The notes beneath the pieces are model-generated. The model saw nothing but the letters and a program-made list of their open reading frames with translations. It made no database searches and was not told the origin of the DNA. A DNA stretch of 38,603 bases from an uncultured Oscillospiraceae bacterium (GTDB taxonomy: Bacteria > Bacillota > Clostridia > Oscillospirales > Oscillospiraceae). This document shows positions 23,723-34,841 of this stretch, piece after piece. Location: the NCBI GenBank assembly GCA_934675115.1, contig CAKUPH010000010.1, forward strand, positions 1-38,603, read 5' to 3'. A program made the position numbers and the translations under genes. How positions within the stretch are numbered: the stretch's first letter is position 1; every line of letters starts with the position of its first letter.

Positions 23723-24463
23723 TTAATGCTCCATGAAGCGGGAGAGAAACTCCCGGGTGCGGGGCTGCTTCGGATCGGAGAACAGCTCCGCCGGAGCCCC
23801 CTCCTCGCAGATGAGGCCGTCGGCCATAAAGACCACGTGGCTGGACACGTCCCGGGCGAAGGCCATCTCGTGGGTGACCACCAGCATGGTCATGCCCTCC
23901 CGGGCCAGATCCCGCATGACGGACAGCACCTCACCCACCATCTCGGGGTCGAGGGCGGAGGTGGGCTCGTCGAAGAGCAGCACCTCCGGCTCCATGGCCA
24001 GCGCCCGGGCGATGGCCACCCGCTGCTTCTGGCCGCCGGACAGCTGCCGGGGCCGGGCGTTGAGGTAGGGGGTCATGCCCACCTGATCGAGGTATTTCAG
24101 GGCGCTTTCCCGGGCGGCGGCCTTGGCCTTTTTCAGCACCTTGACCTGACCCACCACGCAGTTTTCCAGCACGGTCATATTGCTGAACAGGTTGAAGGAC
24201 TGGAATACCATGCCCACCTTGGCCCGGTAGTCGGAGGCCCGGACGCCCCGGCCGGTGACGGACTGGCCGTGGAACAGGATCTCGCCGCCAGTGGGGGTCT
24301 CCAGCAGGTTGACGCACCGCAGCAGGGTGGACTTGCCGGAGCCGGACGCGCCGATGATGCTGGTCACGTCGCCGGGGCGGACGGTGAAGTCGATGTCCCG
24401 GAGCACCTCATGGTGCCCGAAGGACTTGGAGAGATGGCGCACCTCAAGGATCGCGTCGTTCAT
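23723..24463 (-). CDS. Amino-acid ABC transporter ATP-binding protein
   Basis: A 246-residue GlnQ/HisP-type ATPase: Walker [10 protein letters not shown] at 38-46, Q-loop MVFQSFNLF, signature LSGGQKQR, Walker [14 protein letters not shown] and switch VVTHEM. The ATG at 24463 follows a GGGGGAG site and starts one base after the permease stop, so translation is coupled. It is the last gene of the operon controlled by the lysine riboswitch at 26708-26869, hence probably part of a lysine (or basic amino acid) importer. Confidence 0.94.
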   Translation of the reverse strand: MNDAILEVRHLSKSFGHHEVLRDIDFTVRPGDVTSIIGASGSGKSTLLRCVNLLETPTGGEILFHGQSVTGRGVRASDYRAKVGMVFQSFNLFSNMTVLENCVVGQVKVLKKAKAAARESALKYLDQVGMTPYLNARPRQLSGGQKQRVAIARALAMEPEVLLFDEPTSALDPEMVGEVLSVMRDLAREGMTMLVVTHEMAFARDVSSHVVFMADGLICEEGAPAELFSDPKQPRTREFLSRFMEH

Positions 24464-24464
24464 T

Positions 24465-25346
24465 TCAGCGCTCCCCCCTTCTGTCCTGATTCCGGTTCCA
24501 ATTCGCGTCCCGGAGGTTTTTGCCGTGTTCCCGGCTGCGCTCGTCAAAGGGCGTGCCCCGGTCGGGATGGTTGTAGGTGCCCGCGGCCATGACCAGCTGG
24601 TCGTCCTGCACCAGCTCGTAGCTGTCGCCGCCGTCCATCCGCTTCTCCAGCCGGCGCAGCAGGAAGGAGGCGATGAGGGTCATGGTGAGATAGCCGATCA
24701 TCTCGATGACGGCGGAGGGAAAGTACTTGTTGTTGACGCCCACGATGTACCGGTGGGCGGCGAAGAACTCCGTAAAGGTGATGACGAACATCACGGAGGT
24801 GTCCTTCACGTTGATGATGAAGTTGTTGCCGATCTGGGGGATGATGTTGCGGATGGCCTGGGGCAGGATGACACTGGTCATGGTCTGCACGTGGGTCATG
24901 CCAAGGGCCTTGGCGCCCTCGGTCTGGCCGGGGTCGATGGACATGATGCCCCCCCGGACAGACTCGGCCATGTAGGCGCCGGTGTTGATGGACACCACGA
25001 GGATGGCGGCGGCCCAGACGCTGTCGAACCGCAGGGCGGCGTCGGTGATATAGGGCAGGCCGTAGTAGATGAACACCGCCTGAAGCACCATGGGCGTGCC
25101 CCGGAACACCTCCACATAGATCCGGATGACCACCCGCAGCAGCTTCAGCACAAAGCGCTTGGGCAGGGGATCCTGCTTCGTGTAGGGAATGGTGTTGAGA
25201 ATGCCGCAGATCAGGCCGATGGCGAAGCCGATGACCGTGGCCGCCAGCGCGAGGATCAGGGTGTTCTTCACGCCGTTGAGATACATGGGCCAGTATTTGG
25301 ACCAGAGCAGCGCCACATCATGGCACAGTTTCGCGAGCTTATCCAT
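24465..25346 (-). CDS. Polar amino-acid ABC transporter permease
   Basis: A 293-residue HisM/GlnP-type permease with about five membrane helices and the coupling motif [36 protein letters not shown] is family-typical. After the last helix comes an unusually long charged tail of about 50 residues rich in Asp, Arg and Asn. Only one permease gene is present, so it should form a homodimer. The gene is preceded by 280 non-coding bases within the operon (25347-25626). Confidence 0.93.
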   Translation of the reverse strand: MDKLAKLCHDVALLWSKYWPMYLNGVKNTLILALAATVIGFAIGLICGILNTIPYTKQDPLPKRFVLKLLRVVIRIYVEVFRGTPMVLQAVFIYYGLPYITDAALRFDSVWAAAILVVSINTGAYMAESVRGGIMSIDPGQTEGAKALGMTHVQTMTSVILPQAIRNIIPQIGNNFIINVKDTSVMFVITFTEFFAAHRYIVGVNNKYFPSAVIEMIGYLTMTLIASFLLRRLEKRMDGGDSYELVQDDQLVMAAGTYNHPDRGTPFDERSREHGKNLRDANWNRNQDRRGER

Positions 25347-25626
25347 GGGTCACATTCCTTTCGGACGATTTTGGGAAGCGCCTGTGTTTGGGGCAGCCGA
25401 GTGCTTGTGTGGGAAAGCCCGGCTTATATGGTTGCGTTGGGATCGGGGGCAAATCTCTCGTTCCCCCCCGGAGGGCGGGGGTTCCTCAAAGGGGGCTGGG
25501 TCTCAGCTTCGCTTCGGTCGGCGCGGGGCGTTTGCCACTGGCAAACCGCGCCCCTTTGAAGGCGCGTCGGCGTCAGCCGATCATGGCGTTTCCGCAGAAA
25601 CGCCCGCGCCTGCCTATCCTGCGCAC
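25347..25626 (-). other. Structured non-coding spacer inside the lysine importer operon
   Basis: A 280-base gap between binding protein and permease with several hairpins: 25585-25604 (8-bp stem GGCGTTTC/GAAACGCC), 25524-25554 (TTTGCC/GGCAAA extended by GC pairs), and C-rich/G-rich blocks near 25460-25480. No open frame, promoter or known riboswitch is evident. It may dampen downstream expression or be a dispersed repeat copy. Confidence 0.55.
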
Positions 25627-26571
25627 TTAGACTTCGGGTTGAATAGCGATGGCCTGATCCATCAGGGCGTTGAACTGCTCCTCGGTGAGGGCGGAGAGCA
25701 CGCGGTCGATGGCCTCGGTGAGCTGGGTGTTGCCCTTCTGGACGGAGATGCCGATGTTCACGTTCTCGGCCCGCTCCTCATCGCTGGCAAACTGGAAGTC
25801 GCCGTCGGTGCCGGAGAAGTTCAGGATCACCAGACTGTCGTCCTTGGCGGCGGCGCCCATGGCGGTGGGCATGTCGGTGCAGATGAAGTCCACCGTGCCG
25901 GTCTGGAGCTGCATGATCATGGCGGGGGCGTTGTCGGCGGGGGCCAGCAGCTCGGCGTTCTCGATCTGGGGCAGGCAGGAGTCATACCAGATGGTGCCGG
26001 ACTGGGCGGTGCACTTGCCGCCGGCCAGATCGGCAATGGAGGTCGCGTCAGCGAACTGGCTGCCCTTGGTGGTGACGCAGACGATGGTGGCGTAGTAGTA
26101 GGGGCCGGCCATATCGACCTCCTGCATCCGGTCGGCGGTCATGGACTGGCCGGCGATGTTGGCGTCCATGGAGCCGGACTGGACAGCGGGGCACAGGGAG
26201 TCCCACGCGGAGGAGACGATCTCAAGCTCCCAGCCGTAGGCCTCGCAGATGCGCTTGGCGATCATCACGTCGTAGCCGTTGGCATAAGCGCCGGAGACGT
26301 TGGAAATGGGGACGGCTCCGTTGGAGTCGTCCATCTGGGTCCAGTTGTAGGGGGCGTAGGCGCACTCCATGCCGACGGTGAGCACGCCGTCCTCAAGGCC
26401 GGGGATGGAGCTGGTGTCCACGCCGGTGAGGTCCTCCACAGGGGGGATGTCCACGGTGGAGCCGGTGTTCTGGGAGGGCTGGGCGTCGTTTCCGCTCTGG
26501 GTCCCGCCGCAGGCGGACAGGCCGAGCATCATCATGGCGGACAGCAGCAGGGCGATGGTTCTTCTTCTCAT
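25627..26571 (-). CDS. Amino-acid ABC transporter substrate-binding lipoprotein, probable lysine
   Basis: A 314-residue family 3 solute-binding protein. It has a lipoprotein signal (LSAC, Cys21), a linker, then LTVGMECAYAPYNW, GYDVMIAKRICEAYGWELEI and the IAGQSMTADR hinge typical of polar amino-acid receptors. AGGAG lies 7 bases before the ATG at 26571. It is the first gene of the operon and follows a lysine riboswitch with an intrinsic terminator, which is the best clue that the ligand is lysine; the protein alone would not show that. Confidence 0.93.
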   Translation of the reverse strand: MRRRTIALLLSAMMMLGLSACGGTQSGNDAQPSQNTGSTVDIPPVEDLTGVDTSSIPGLEDGVLTVGMECAYAPYNWTQMDDSNGAVPISNVSGAYANGYDVMIAKRICEAYGWELEIVSSAWDSLCPAVQSGSMDANIAGQSMTADRMQEVDMAGPYYYATIVCVTTKGSQFADATSIADLAGGKCTAQSGTIWYDSCLPQIENAELLAPADNAPAMIMQLQTGTVDFICTDMPTAMGAAAKDDSLVILNFSGTDGDFQFASDEERAENVNIGISVQKGNTQLTEAIDRVLSALTEEQFNALMDQAIAIQPEV

Positions 26572-26620
26572 TTTGGATCTCCTCTTTCGTTTTGTTTTTG
26601 CTCTTTTTGTCTCCTCAGGC

Positions 26621-26658
26621 AAAAAGAAAGACCATGAACCGCAGATGCGATCATGGTC
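26621..26658 (-). terminator. Terminator of the lysine riboswitch expression platform
   Basis: On the minus strand, stem GACCATGA/TCATGGTC (26658-26651 with 26637-26630), a smaller inner stem, then TTTCTTTTT. It lies between the aptamer and the binding-protein start, so lysine binding probably favours termination. Confidence 0.85.
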
Positions 26659-26707
26659 AACAAAACTCCCCCCCAAAATGCGTTGGGAACAAGGAGCTGT
26701 TTCCTCC

Positions 26708-26869
26708 ATGATAGCGCTTCACACGGTAGTGTGACAGTCCGCCGGGTATTACCCGTCGACCCAGGCACGCGGGACCGGACCAGTCCTCACGCCCTTCGGC
26801 GGCGACGCCTTTCGCCGGAAGCAGTTGTCCTTGCCCTCCGGGTACTCTTCGTGACCGCGCCTCTATCAT
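26708..26869 (-). ncRNA. Lysine riboswitch aptamer
   Basis: Minus-strand sequence contains the conserved blocks of the lysine (L-box) aptamer in order: GATAGAGGCGCG, AAGAGTA, GGAG, GCGAAAGGC, CGTCGCCGCCGAAG, and a 3' GCTATC. A 7-bp P1 stem pairs ATGATAG with CTATCAT (26869-26863 with 26714-26708). It precedes a terminator and an amino-acid importer operon. Confidence 0.92.
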
Positions 26870-26886
26870 TGGTTCAATTTGCAAGT

Positions 26887-26915
26887 ATTATAGCGCCGGC
26901 CCCCGCCGTTGTCAA
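26887..26915 (-). promoter_or_regulatory. Consensus promoter of the lysine riboswitch operon
   Basis: TTGACA at 26910-26915 and TATAAT at 26887-26892 on the minus strand with a 17-bp spacer, directly above the riboswitch. Confidence 0.9.
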
Positions 26916-26958
26916 CGGCATTGGGAAATTTCGGCGAATTTTGGCCTGCGGGCCGGGA

Positions 26959-27001
26959 ATCGCCGCCGTCCCTGTGCAGTTTGCACCGAAACGGCGGCGA
27001 T
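26959..27001 (-). terminator. Hairpin after the symporter gene
   Basis: A perfect 11-bp stem (27001-26991 with 26969-26959) with an inner GTGCA/TGCAC stem, 21 bases past the symporter stop. No T run follows, so termination may be weak or need Rho. Confidence 0.5.
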
Positions 27002-27022
27002 CCGAGGTCAGAATAAATCCGC

Positions 27023-28447
27023 TCAGGACAGCTTGGCGCGCTCCTTACCGCGGCCATGGACCATGCCCACTACCACGCCGGTGAGGGCGAAGAGGGCGAT
27101 GGCGTTGGGGATGACCATGAGGTTGTTGAACATATCGGTGAGCTCCCACACCAGATCATTGCTCATCAGGGTGCCGAGGAAAATGAATACCAGCGCGATG
27201 ACGGAGTAGATGACAGTGGCGGCCTTTTTGCCCAGCTTTTTGCCGAAGAGGTAGATGACGTTGATCTTGCCGAACATGTTCCAGCTGAGCACCGTGGAGA
27301 AGGCGAAGAAGAACAGGCAGACGGCTACGAAGGCGGAGCCGATCTGGGCGCCGAACACGGAGCCGAAGGCGGTCTGGGCCAGATTGGCCTTGCCGATGCC
27401 GTCGGGAATGGCGCCGGAGGCGAGAATGCCGTCGGAGGTGTACAGGGTGGAGATGATGACCAGCGCGTTGAGGGTCAGCACCACGAAGGTGTCGATAAAC
27501 ACGCCGATCATGGCCACCACGCCCTGATCGTGGGGGCCCTTCACGTTGGCCTGAGCGTGGGCGTGGGGGGTGGAGCCCATACCGGCTTCGTTGGAGAACA
27601 GGCCCCGCTTGGCGCCCTGACTGACGGCGGTCTTGATGGCGTAGCCGAAGCCGCCGCCGATGATGGCCTGAGGCTGGAAGGCGTACTTGAAGATCATGGC
27701 GAAGGTGGCGGGAATGTAGGTGACGCGGGCGATAAGCACCACAAGGCCGCCCAGCAGGAAGATGACCGCCATGACGGGGACGATCTTCTCGGTGACGGCG
27801 GCCAGCCGCTGGACGCCGCCGAGGAAGATGACGGCGCAGATGATGACCAGAATAACGCCCACGATCCACGACGGGATGCCGAAGGCGGTCTGGAAGGTGG
27901 AGCCGATGGAGTTGGACTGCACCATGCAGCCGAAGAAGCCCAGCGCCAGAATGATGGCCACGGCGAAGAATCCGGCGAGGAATTTGCCGAAGCCGCCCTT
28001 GAACGCTGTGGTGATGTAGTAGACGGGGCCACCGTGAATGGTGCCGTCCTTGTCGATCTTACGGGTCTTGACGGCCAGCGTGGCCTCAGCGTAGATGGTG
28101 GCCATGCCGAAGAAGGCGATGATCCACATCCAGAAAATGGCTCCAGGGCCGCCGGTGAGGATGGCGCCGGAGGCGCCCACGATGTTGCCCGTACCTACCT
28201 GAGCGGCGATGGCGGTGGCCAGCGCCTGGAAGGAGCTCATGCCGCTCTTGTGCTTCCGGCCCCGGAGGGTGAGATTGCCGAACACCTTTTTCATGCCCTC
28301 GCCGAAGCAGCGCACCTGCACGAACCGGGTGCGGACGGAGTACCACAGGCCCACGGCCACCAGCAGGAACACGAGAATGTAGTTCGACAGGTACTCGTTG
28401 ATCTTACAGACAATGGGAAACAATACCGCTTCCAGATTTTCCAACAT
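27023..28447 (-). CDS. Sodium:alanine/glycine symporter (AGCS family)
   Basis: A 474-residue membrane protein with about 10-11 helices and the family signature GTGNIVGASGAILTGGPGAIFWMW; SNEAGMGSTPHAHA is also characteristic. It takes up alanine or glycine with sodium. The ATG at 28447 has GAGG 8 bases upstream. A tandem glycine riboswitch and a terminator hairpin lie in its leader, which points to glycine as substrate or signal. It is monocistronic. Confidence 0.95.
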   Translation of the reverse strand: MLENLEAVLFPIVCKINEYLSNYILVFLLVAVGLWYSVRTRFVQVRCFGEGMKKVFGNLTLRGRKHKSGMSSFQALATAIAAQVGTGNIVGASGAILTGGPGAIFWMWIIAFFGMATIYAEATLAVKTRKIDKDGTIHGGPVYYITTAFKGGFGKFLAGFFAVAIILALGFFGCMVQSNSIGSTFQTAFGIPSWIVGVILVIICAVIFLGGVQRLAAVTEKIVPVMAVIFLLGGLVVLIARVTYIPATFAMIFKYAFQPQAIIGGGFGYAIKTAVSQGAKRGLFSNEAGMGSTPHAHAQANVKGPHDQGVVAMIGVFIDTFVVLTLNALVIISTLYTSDGILASGAIPDGIGKANLAQTAFGSVFGAQIGSAFVAVCLFFFAFSTVLSWNMFGKINVIYLFGKKLGKKAATVIYSVIALVFIFLGTLMSNDLVWELTDMFNNLMVIPNAIALFALTGVVVGMVHGRGKERAKLS

Positions 28448-28474
28448 AACAGATCCCTCTCCTCTTTGATCAAG

Positions 28475-28511
28475 AAAAAAGAACAGGCCGCGGAGAACAT
28501 GCTCCACGGCC
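28475..28511 (-). terminator. Terminator in the glycine riboswitch leader
   Basis: A 10-bp stem (28511-28502 with 28495-28486, one G-U pair), then TGTTCTTTTTT on the minus strand, between the aptamers and the symporter start. It is the probable expression platform. Confidence 0.85.
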
Positions 28512-28564
28512 CGGGAAAAACGGAAGGCACGGCGGGACGCGCGCTCCCGCCGAAATTTCGTCAT

Positions 28565-28760
28565 CCTCTGTCCTTTTGCCTGAGAGATTGGCGGCGGCCA
28601 TATTTGGCCCGTCCGCTTTGCACCTTCGGCACTCAAACCATTGAGCTTCTCCAGAGTTACATCCGCGCACAGTCCTGATCCCGTCTGCGGGACACCTGAG
28701 AGTGTTACTCCTTCGGTAAGCCGAATGGCTGTTTTCCTGGGCGCTTCGTCTGTCCTGTTC
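28565..28760 (-). ncRNA. Tandem glycine riboswitch
   Basis: The minus strand shows two glycine aptamers in series. The first has CCGAAGGAGTAA, CACTCTCAGGT and GGACTGT; the second has CTCTGGAGAAGC, GCCGAAGGTGCAA, AATCTCTCAGGCAAAAGGACAGAGG in pieces. The order and the short linker match the known cooperative class. The exact 5' end is approximate. Confidence 0.93.
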
Positions 28761-28773
28761 GATTGTGATGGAC

Positions 28774-28802
28774 ATTATACCGCCAGCGGCGGACATTGTC
28801 AA
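28774..28802 (-). promoter_or_regulatory. Consensus promoter of the glycine riboswitch unit
   Basis: TTGACA at 28797-28802 and TATAAT at 28774-28779 on the minus strand with a 17-bp spacer. Confidence 0.9.
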
Positions 28803-28811
28803 GGGAAAGTT

Positions 28812-29378
28812 TCAGTTATTTCCGGAAAGCGCCGGGCTGAAAAATTCGGATATGCCCAGCATGGCCAGCCGGGAGATGAATTCCTCCCGGGAAAAACCGA
28901 GGGGTATGGACTGGTCCCCCTGCAATGTGACCCGGTCGGGTTCAAATTCCGCGTTCTGGCAGAACCGGACGTCGAAGCACAGTGTTCCGTCCGTCACCCC
29001 GGCGGCGTATATTTGGCCGTCCACGTCGGAAAGAATGACGCTCAGCCCCGGGAATTCGGGCAGTTCCTCCTCGTTGCCGGGCACTTCGGATATTACGGCG
29101 GGGGTGACGACGGCGTACAGCCCATCCTCCTGACTGTAGTAGGCGGAGACGGAACAGCCGTTCTCCAGCGTCTCGGACTGGGTATCGTTTTTCTGCCCAA
29201 TGCTGACCGTCGGGAACGTGACAGACACGGCGCCTGAGTCAAACTCCGTTCTGGCTGTGGCGTGCAGAAATGACCGCCCCGGCTCCATAGGGAAGGTGAT
29301 GACCGCGGCTTCGCTCTGCGCCCGGCATCCGCACAGAAGGCAGAGCAGGGCCGTCATGAAAAATCGGATCCGTTTCAT
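28812..29378 (-). CDS. Hypothetical lipoprotein, 188 residues
   Basis: I do not recognise a family. The protein starts with a lipoprotein-type signal (MKRIRFF, then a hydrophobic stretch ending LCGC, Cys18), followed by a beta-rich, acidic domain with no cofactor motif. It should be anchored outside the membrane. AAAGGAG lies 4 bases before the ATG at 29378, and a TTGACT-17-TATGAT promoter lies at 29422-29450. Its stop is 10 bases above the -35 of the glycine riboswitch promoter, and no terminator intervenes, so read-through into that unit is possible. Confidence 0.78.
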   Translation of the reverse strand: MKRIRFFMTALLCLLCGCRAQSEAAVITFPMEPGRSFLHATARTEFDSGAVSVTFPTVSIGQKNDTQSETLENGCSVSAYYSQEDGLYAVVTPAVISEVPGNEEELPEFPGLSVILSDVDGQIYAAGVTDGTLCFDVRFCQNAEFEPDRVTLQGDQSIPLGFSREEFISRLAMLGISEFFSPALSGNN

Positions 29379-29421
29379 AGTACTCCTTTCCAGCTGAGTG
29401 GTGCGGTATCCTGACAATGAC

Positions 29422-29450
29422 ATCATACACAAAAAATCCCGGGAAGTCAA
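29422..29450 (-). promoter_or_regulatory. Promoter of the hypothetical lipoprotein gene
   Basis: TTGACT at 29445-29450 and TATGAT at 29422-29427 on the minus strand, spacer 17 bp. Confidence 0.78.
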
Positions 29451-29551
29451 CAAAACGGATGTGCAGAACGCAGACGGCGCGGAAACGCGGCGGGGTAAAC
29501 AAACTGCCGTTTTATTTACAATTTCCTCTTTTTTCTCCTTATACAATGTGG

Positions 29552-29557
29552 TATACT
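29552..29557 (+). promoter_or_regulatory. Extended -10 promoter of secA
   Basis: TGG directly before TATACT on the plus strand, 57 bases above the secA ATG. The -35 region is a T run without a good match, which an extended -10 can tolerate. Confidence 0.5.
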
Positions 29558-29614
29558 GTATGAGTTAAATTGGGTGTTTACGCCCGCAAGACGGATAGAA
29601 AGGACACAGAAGCT

Positions 29615-32401
<2,787 letters not shown>

Positions 32402-32445
32402 TAAAGCATTTTCCCGCAAGCATCAACACGCAACGGAGGTAAACC

Positions 32446-33258
32446 ATGTCTGTGATCCAATGCGAGCACAATGGCGTGATCTGCCAGCAATCTGAAGAAA
32501 TTTCCGCCATCCCCGGGGTGGCCCACGGGTTTTCCACCCGGATCGGCGGCGTGTCTCAGGGCGTATACGAGTCGCTGAATCTGGGCCTGTCCCGGGGGGA
32601 CGACCCGGACTGCGTCCGGGAGAACTACCGGCGGTTTCTGGCCGCCGTGGGCTGCACTGGCCGGAGCTACGCCATGTGCAGTCAGGTCCACGGCGACACG
32701 GTGCGCACCGTCACCACCGCCGACATCAAGACCGACCTGTACGGACGGCTGGGCTACGAGGGGGACGGCCTGATGACCGCTATCCCCGGGGTGACGCTGG
32801 TGGTGTTTTCCGCCGACTGCATCCCCGTCCTGCTGTGCGATCCGGTGCGCCGGGTGATCGCTGCCGTCCACTCCGGCTGGCGGGGCACCGCCGCCGGCAT
32901 CGTCACCCGGGCGGTGGAGCGGATGCGGGAGGTGTACGGCTGCCGCCCGGAGGACATCCGGGCCGCCGTCGGGCCGGGGATCGGCCCCTGCTGCTTCGAG
33001 ACCCACGAGGACGTCCCCAACGCCATGATGGCGGCGGTGGCCACCCCTGCGTTACCTTATATTAAAATTAAAGAAAACGGGAAGTTTACCGTAGACCTGA
33101 AGGGCATCAACGCCCGGCGGCTGGAGCTGGCCGGGCTGGACCCGGCCAACATCGCCGTCTCCGGCGACTGCACCTGCTGCATGGCGGACAAGTACTGGAG
33201 CCACCGGCGGCAGGGCAACGAGCGGGGCTCCATGGCCGCCGTCATCGAGCTGCTATGA
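32446..33258 (+). CDS. pgeF: Peptidoglycan editing factor PgeF (YfiH, laccase-like domain)
   Basis: Family members remove wrongly added L-Ser from muropeptides and also show polyphenol oxidase or nucleoside-cleaving activity in some reports. The 270 residues carry the metal site His82 (SQVHGD), Cys125 (FSADCIPVLL) and His142 (AVHSGWRG), plus GPGIGPCCFE. GGAGG lies 7 bases before the ATG. It sits 44 bases after secA with no terminator between, and its last 4 bases overlap the next start (ATGA). Confidence 0.94.
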   Translation: MSVIQCEHNGVICQQSEEISAIPGVAHGFSTRIGGVSQGVYESLNLGLSRGDDPDCVRENYRRFLAAVGCTGRSYAMCSQVHGDTVRTVTTADIKTDLYGRLGYEGDGLMTAIPGVTLVVFSADCIPVLLCDPVRRVIAAVHSGWRGTAAGIVTRAVERMREVYGCRPEDIRAAVGPGIGPCCFETHEDVPNAMMAAVATPALPYIKIKENGKFTVDLKGINARRLELAGLDPANIAVSGDCTCCMADKYWSHRRQGNERGSMAAVIELL

Positions 33259-34787
33259 GGCGGCGCGGGGTATTTGCGCTGGCCGCGGCGATGCTGCTGC
33301 TGACGGCCTGCGGCGGCCCTCCGGCGGCGGAAAGTCCGCCTCCGGAGCCTTCCCTCACCGCTACCGCCGCCCCGGCTCCCGAGGCGGCGGACTTTGCCCT
33401 GGGATATGCCGGGGGCGGCTCCCTTCACCCGCTGAAGGCCGCGGATCAGAGCAGTCTGGACGTGGATTCGCTGGTGTACGAGGGGCTGTACAGGCTGGAC
33501 GAGCGGTTTGAGGCAAGGCCGGTGCTGGCCCAGTCCGCGTCGGTGAGCGGCGACGGCCTGGCGTGGACGGTGACGCTCCGGACGGACGCCGCCTTTTCCG
33601 ACGGGACGGCGCTGATGGCGGAGCACGTGGCCGCATCCCTCCGGGCGGCTATGGGAAGCGCCCTGTACGCCGCTCGCATGGCGGGCATCACCTCCATCCG
33701 GGCCGGGGAGGGCGCGGTGACTATCACCCTGTCCGCCCCCAACGGGACGCTGCCCGTCCTGCTCACCGCGCCGGTGACGCTGGACGCCGGGGGTGAGCTG
33801 CCGCTGGGCACCGGGCCTTACGTGTTCGACGGAGAGGGGGAGTCCCTCAAGCTGGCGGCCAACCCCAACTGGTGGCAGGGCCGCCGCCCGCCCTTCGACA
33901 CCATTCCGCTGCGGGCCTACGAGACGCTGGACGACCGCATCTCTGCCTTCGACAGCGGCCTTGTGACGGCGGTGACCAACGACTTTACCGCATCCGGGGC
34001 GCTGGGCTACTCCGGCACCTATGAGACACACGATTATCTCTCGCCCATCATGCTGTTTGTGGGCTTCAATACCATGAAAGGCCCCTGCGCCGACCCGAAC
34101 GTCCGCGCCGCCCTGTCCCGGGCCTTTGACCGGACGTCTATTGTGTCCGTGCTGATGTCCGGCCACGGGGAGGCCGCGGCTCTGCCGGTGCCGCCCGTAA
34201 GCGGGCAGTACAGTGAAACAGCCGCCGCTCTGCTGGACTACGACCTGACGGCGGCGGAGGAGCTGCTGGCCGCCGCGGGCTACTCCCGCAATGAGGAGGG
34301 CCAGCTCATCCGGCGGCGGAGCGCCCTGTCCCTGACACTGGCGGTGAACCGGGACAGCGTGGTGAAATGCTCCATCGCCCGGTACATCGCAAAAAACCTG
34401 ACGGAGCTGGGCATGGCCGTCACCGTGTCTGAGTTGGACTGGAACGACTACACCGCCGCCCTGACCGCCGGGAATTTCGACCTCTATCTGGGCGAGGTGA
34501 AGCTCACCGCCGACTTTGACTTCTCCGCGCTGGTGTCCGGCGGGCTGAACTACGGCGGGTATGAAAACGCCGAGGTATCGGCCCTGCTGGCCGCATGGCG
34601 GGCGGCCTCCGGCGACAGCCGCGCGGCTGCGGCGGAGACGCTCTTTACCGCCATGGCCGCCGACCTGCCCTTCGCGCCGCTGTGCTTCAAGAACCGCTCC
34701 CTGCTGGTGCGCTGGGGCATGGTGGAGTCGCTGGCCCCTGTGTGGGGCGCGCCCTTTGCCGGCGTGGAGAGCTGGCAGACAGATTAG
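33255..34787 (+). CDS. ABC transporter substrate-binding protein, family 5 (peptide type)
   Basis: A 510-residue lipoprotein (lipobox LTAC, Cys19) of the oligopeptide/nickel-binding class: SLVYEGLYRLDERFE, LRTDAAFSDGTALMAEHV, and later NPNWWQGRRPPFDTI fit the fold. It would bind a peptide or similar ligand outside the membrane. No permease or ATPase gene is adjacent, so it must share a transporter elsewhere or act as a sensor. Its ATG overlaps the pgeF stop by 4 bases, an unusual coupling of a cytoplasmic wall-related enzyme to an external receptor; muropeptide capture is a possible link but not shown. Confidence 0.9.
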   Translation: MRRRGVFALAAAMLLLTACGGPPAAESPPPEPSLTATAAPAPEAADFALGYAGGGSLHPLKAADQSSLDVDSLVYEGLYRLDERFEARPVLAQSASVSGDGLAWTVTLRTDAAFSDGTALMAEHVAASLRAAMGSALYAARMAGITSIRAGEGAVTITLSAPNGTLPVLLTAPVTLDAGGELPLGTGPYVFDGEGESLKLAANPNWWQGRRPPFDTIPLRAYETLDDRISAFDSGLVTAVTNDFTASGALGYSGTYETHDYLSPIMLFVGFNTMKGPCADPNVRAALSRAFDRTSIVSVLMSGHGEAAALPVPPVSGQYSETAAALLDYDLTAAEELLAAAGYSRNEEGQLIRRRSALSLTLAVNRDSVVKCSIARYIAKNLTELGMAVTVSELDWNDYTAALTAGNFDLYLGEVKLTADFDFSALVSGGLNYGGYENAEVSALLAAWRAASGDSRAAAAETLFTAMAADLPFAPLCFKNRSLLVRWGMVESLAPVWGAPFAGVESWQTD

Positions 34788-34841
34788 CAGACAATCAGCC
34801 GCAAAACGGCTGCTGAGAAAAATTCCAAGGGGGAATTTGGG

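Noticed and set aside
34796..34812. Terminator between the family 5 binding protein and purL
   Set aside because: The stem CAGCCG/CGGCTG is only 6 bp and is not followed by a T run; at most it is a weak pause.
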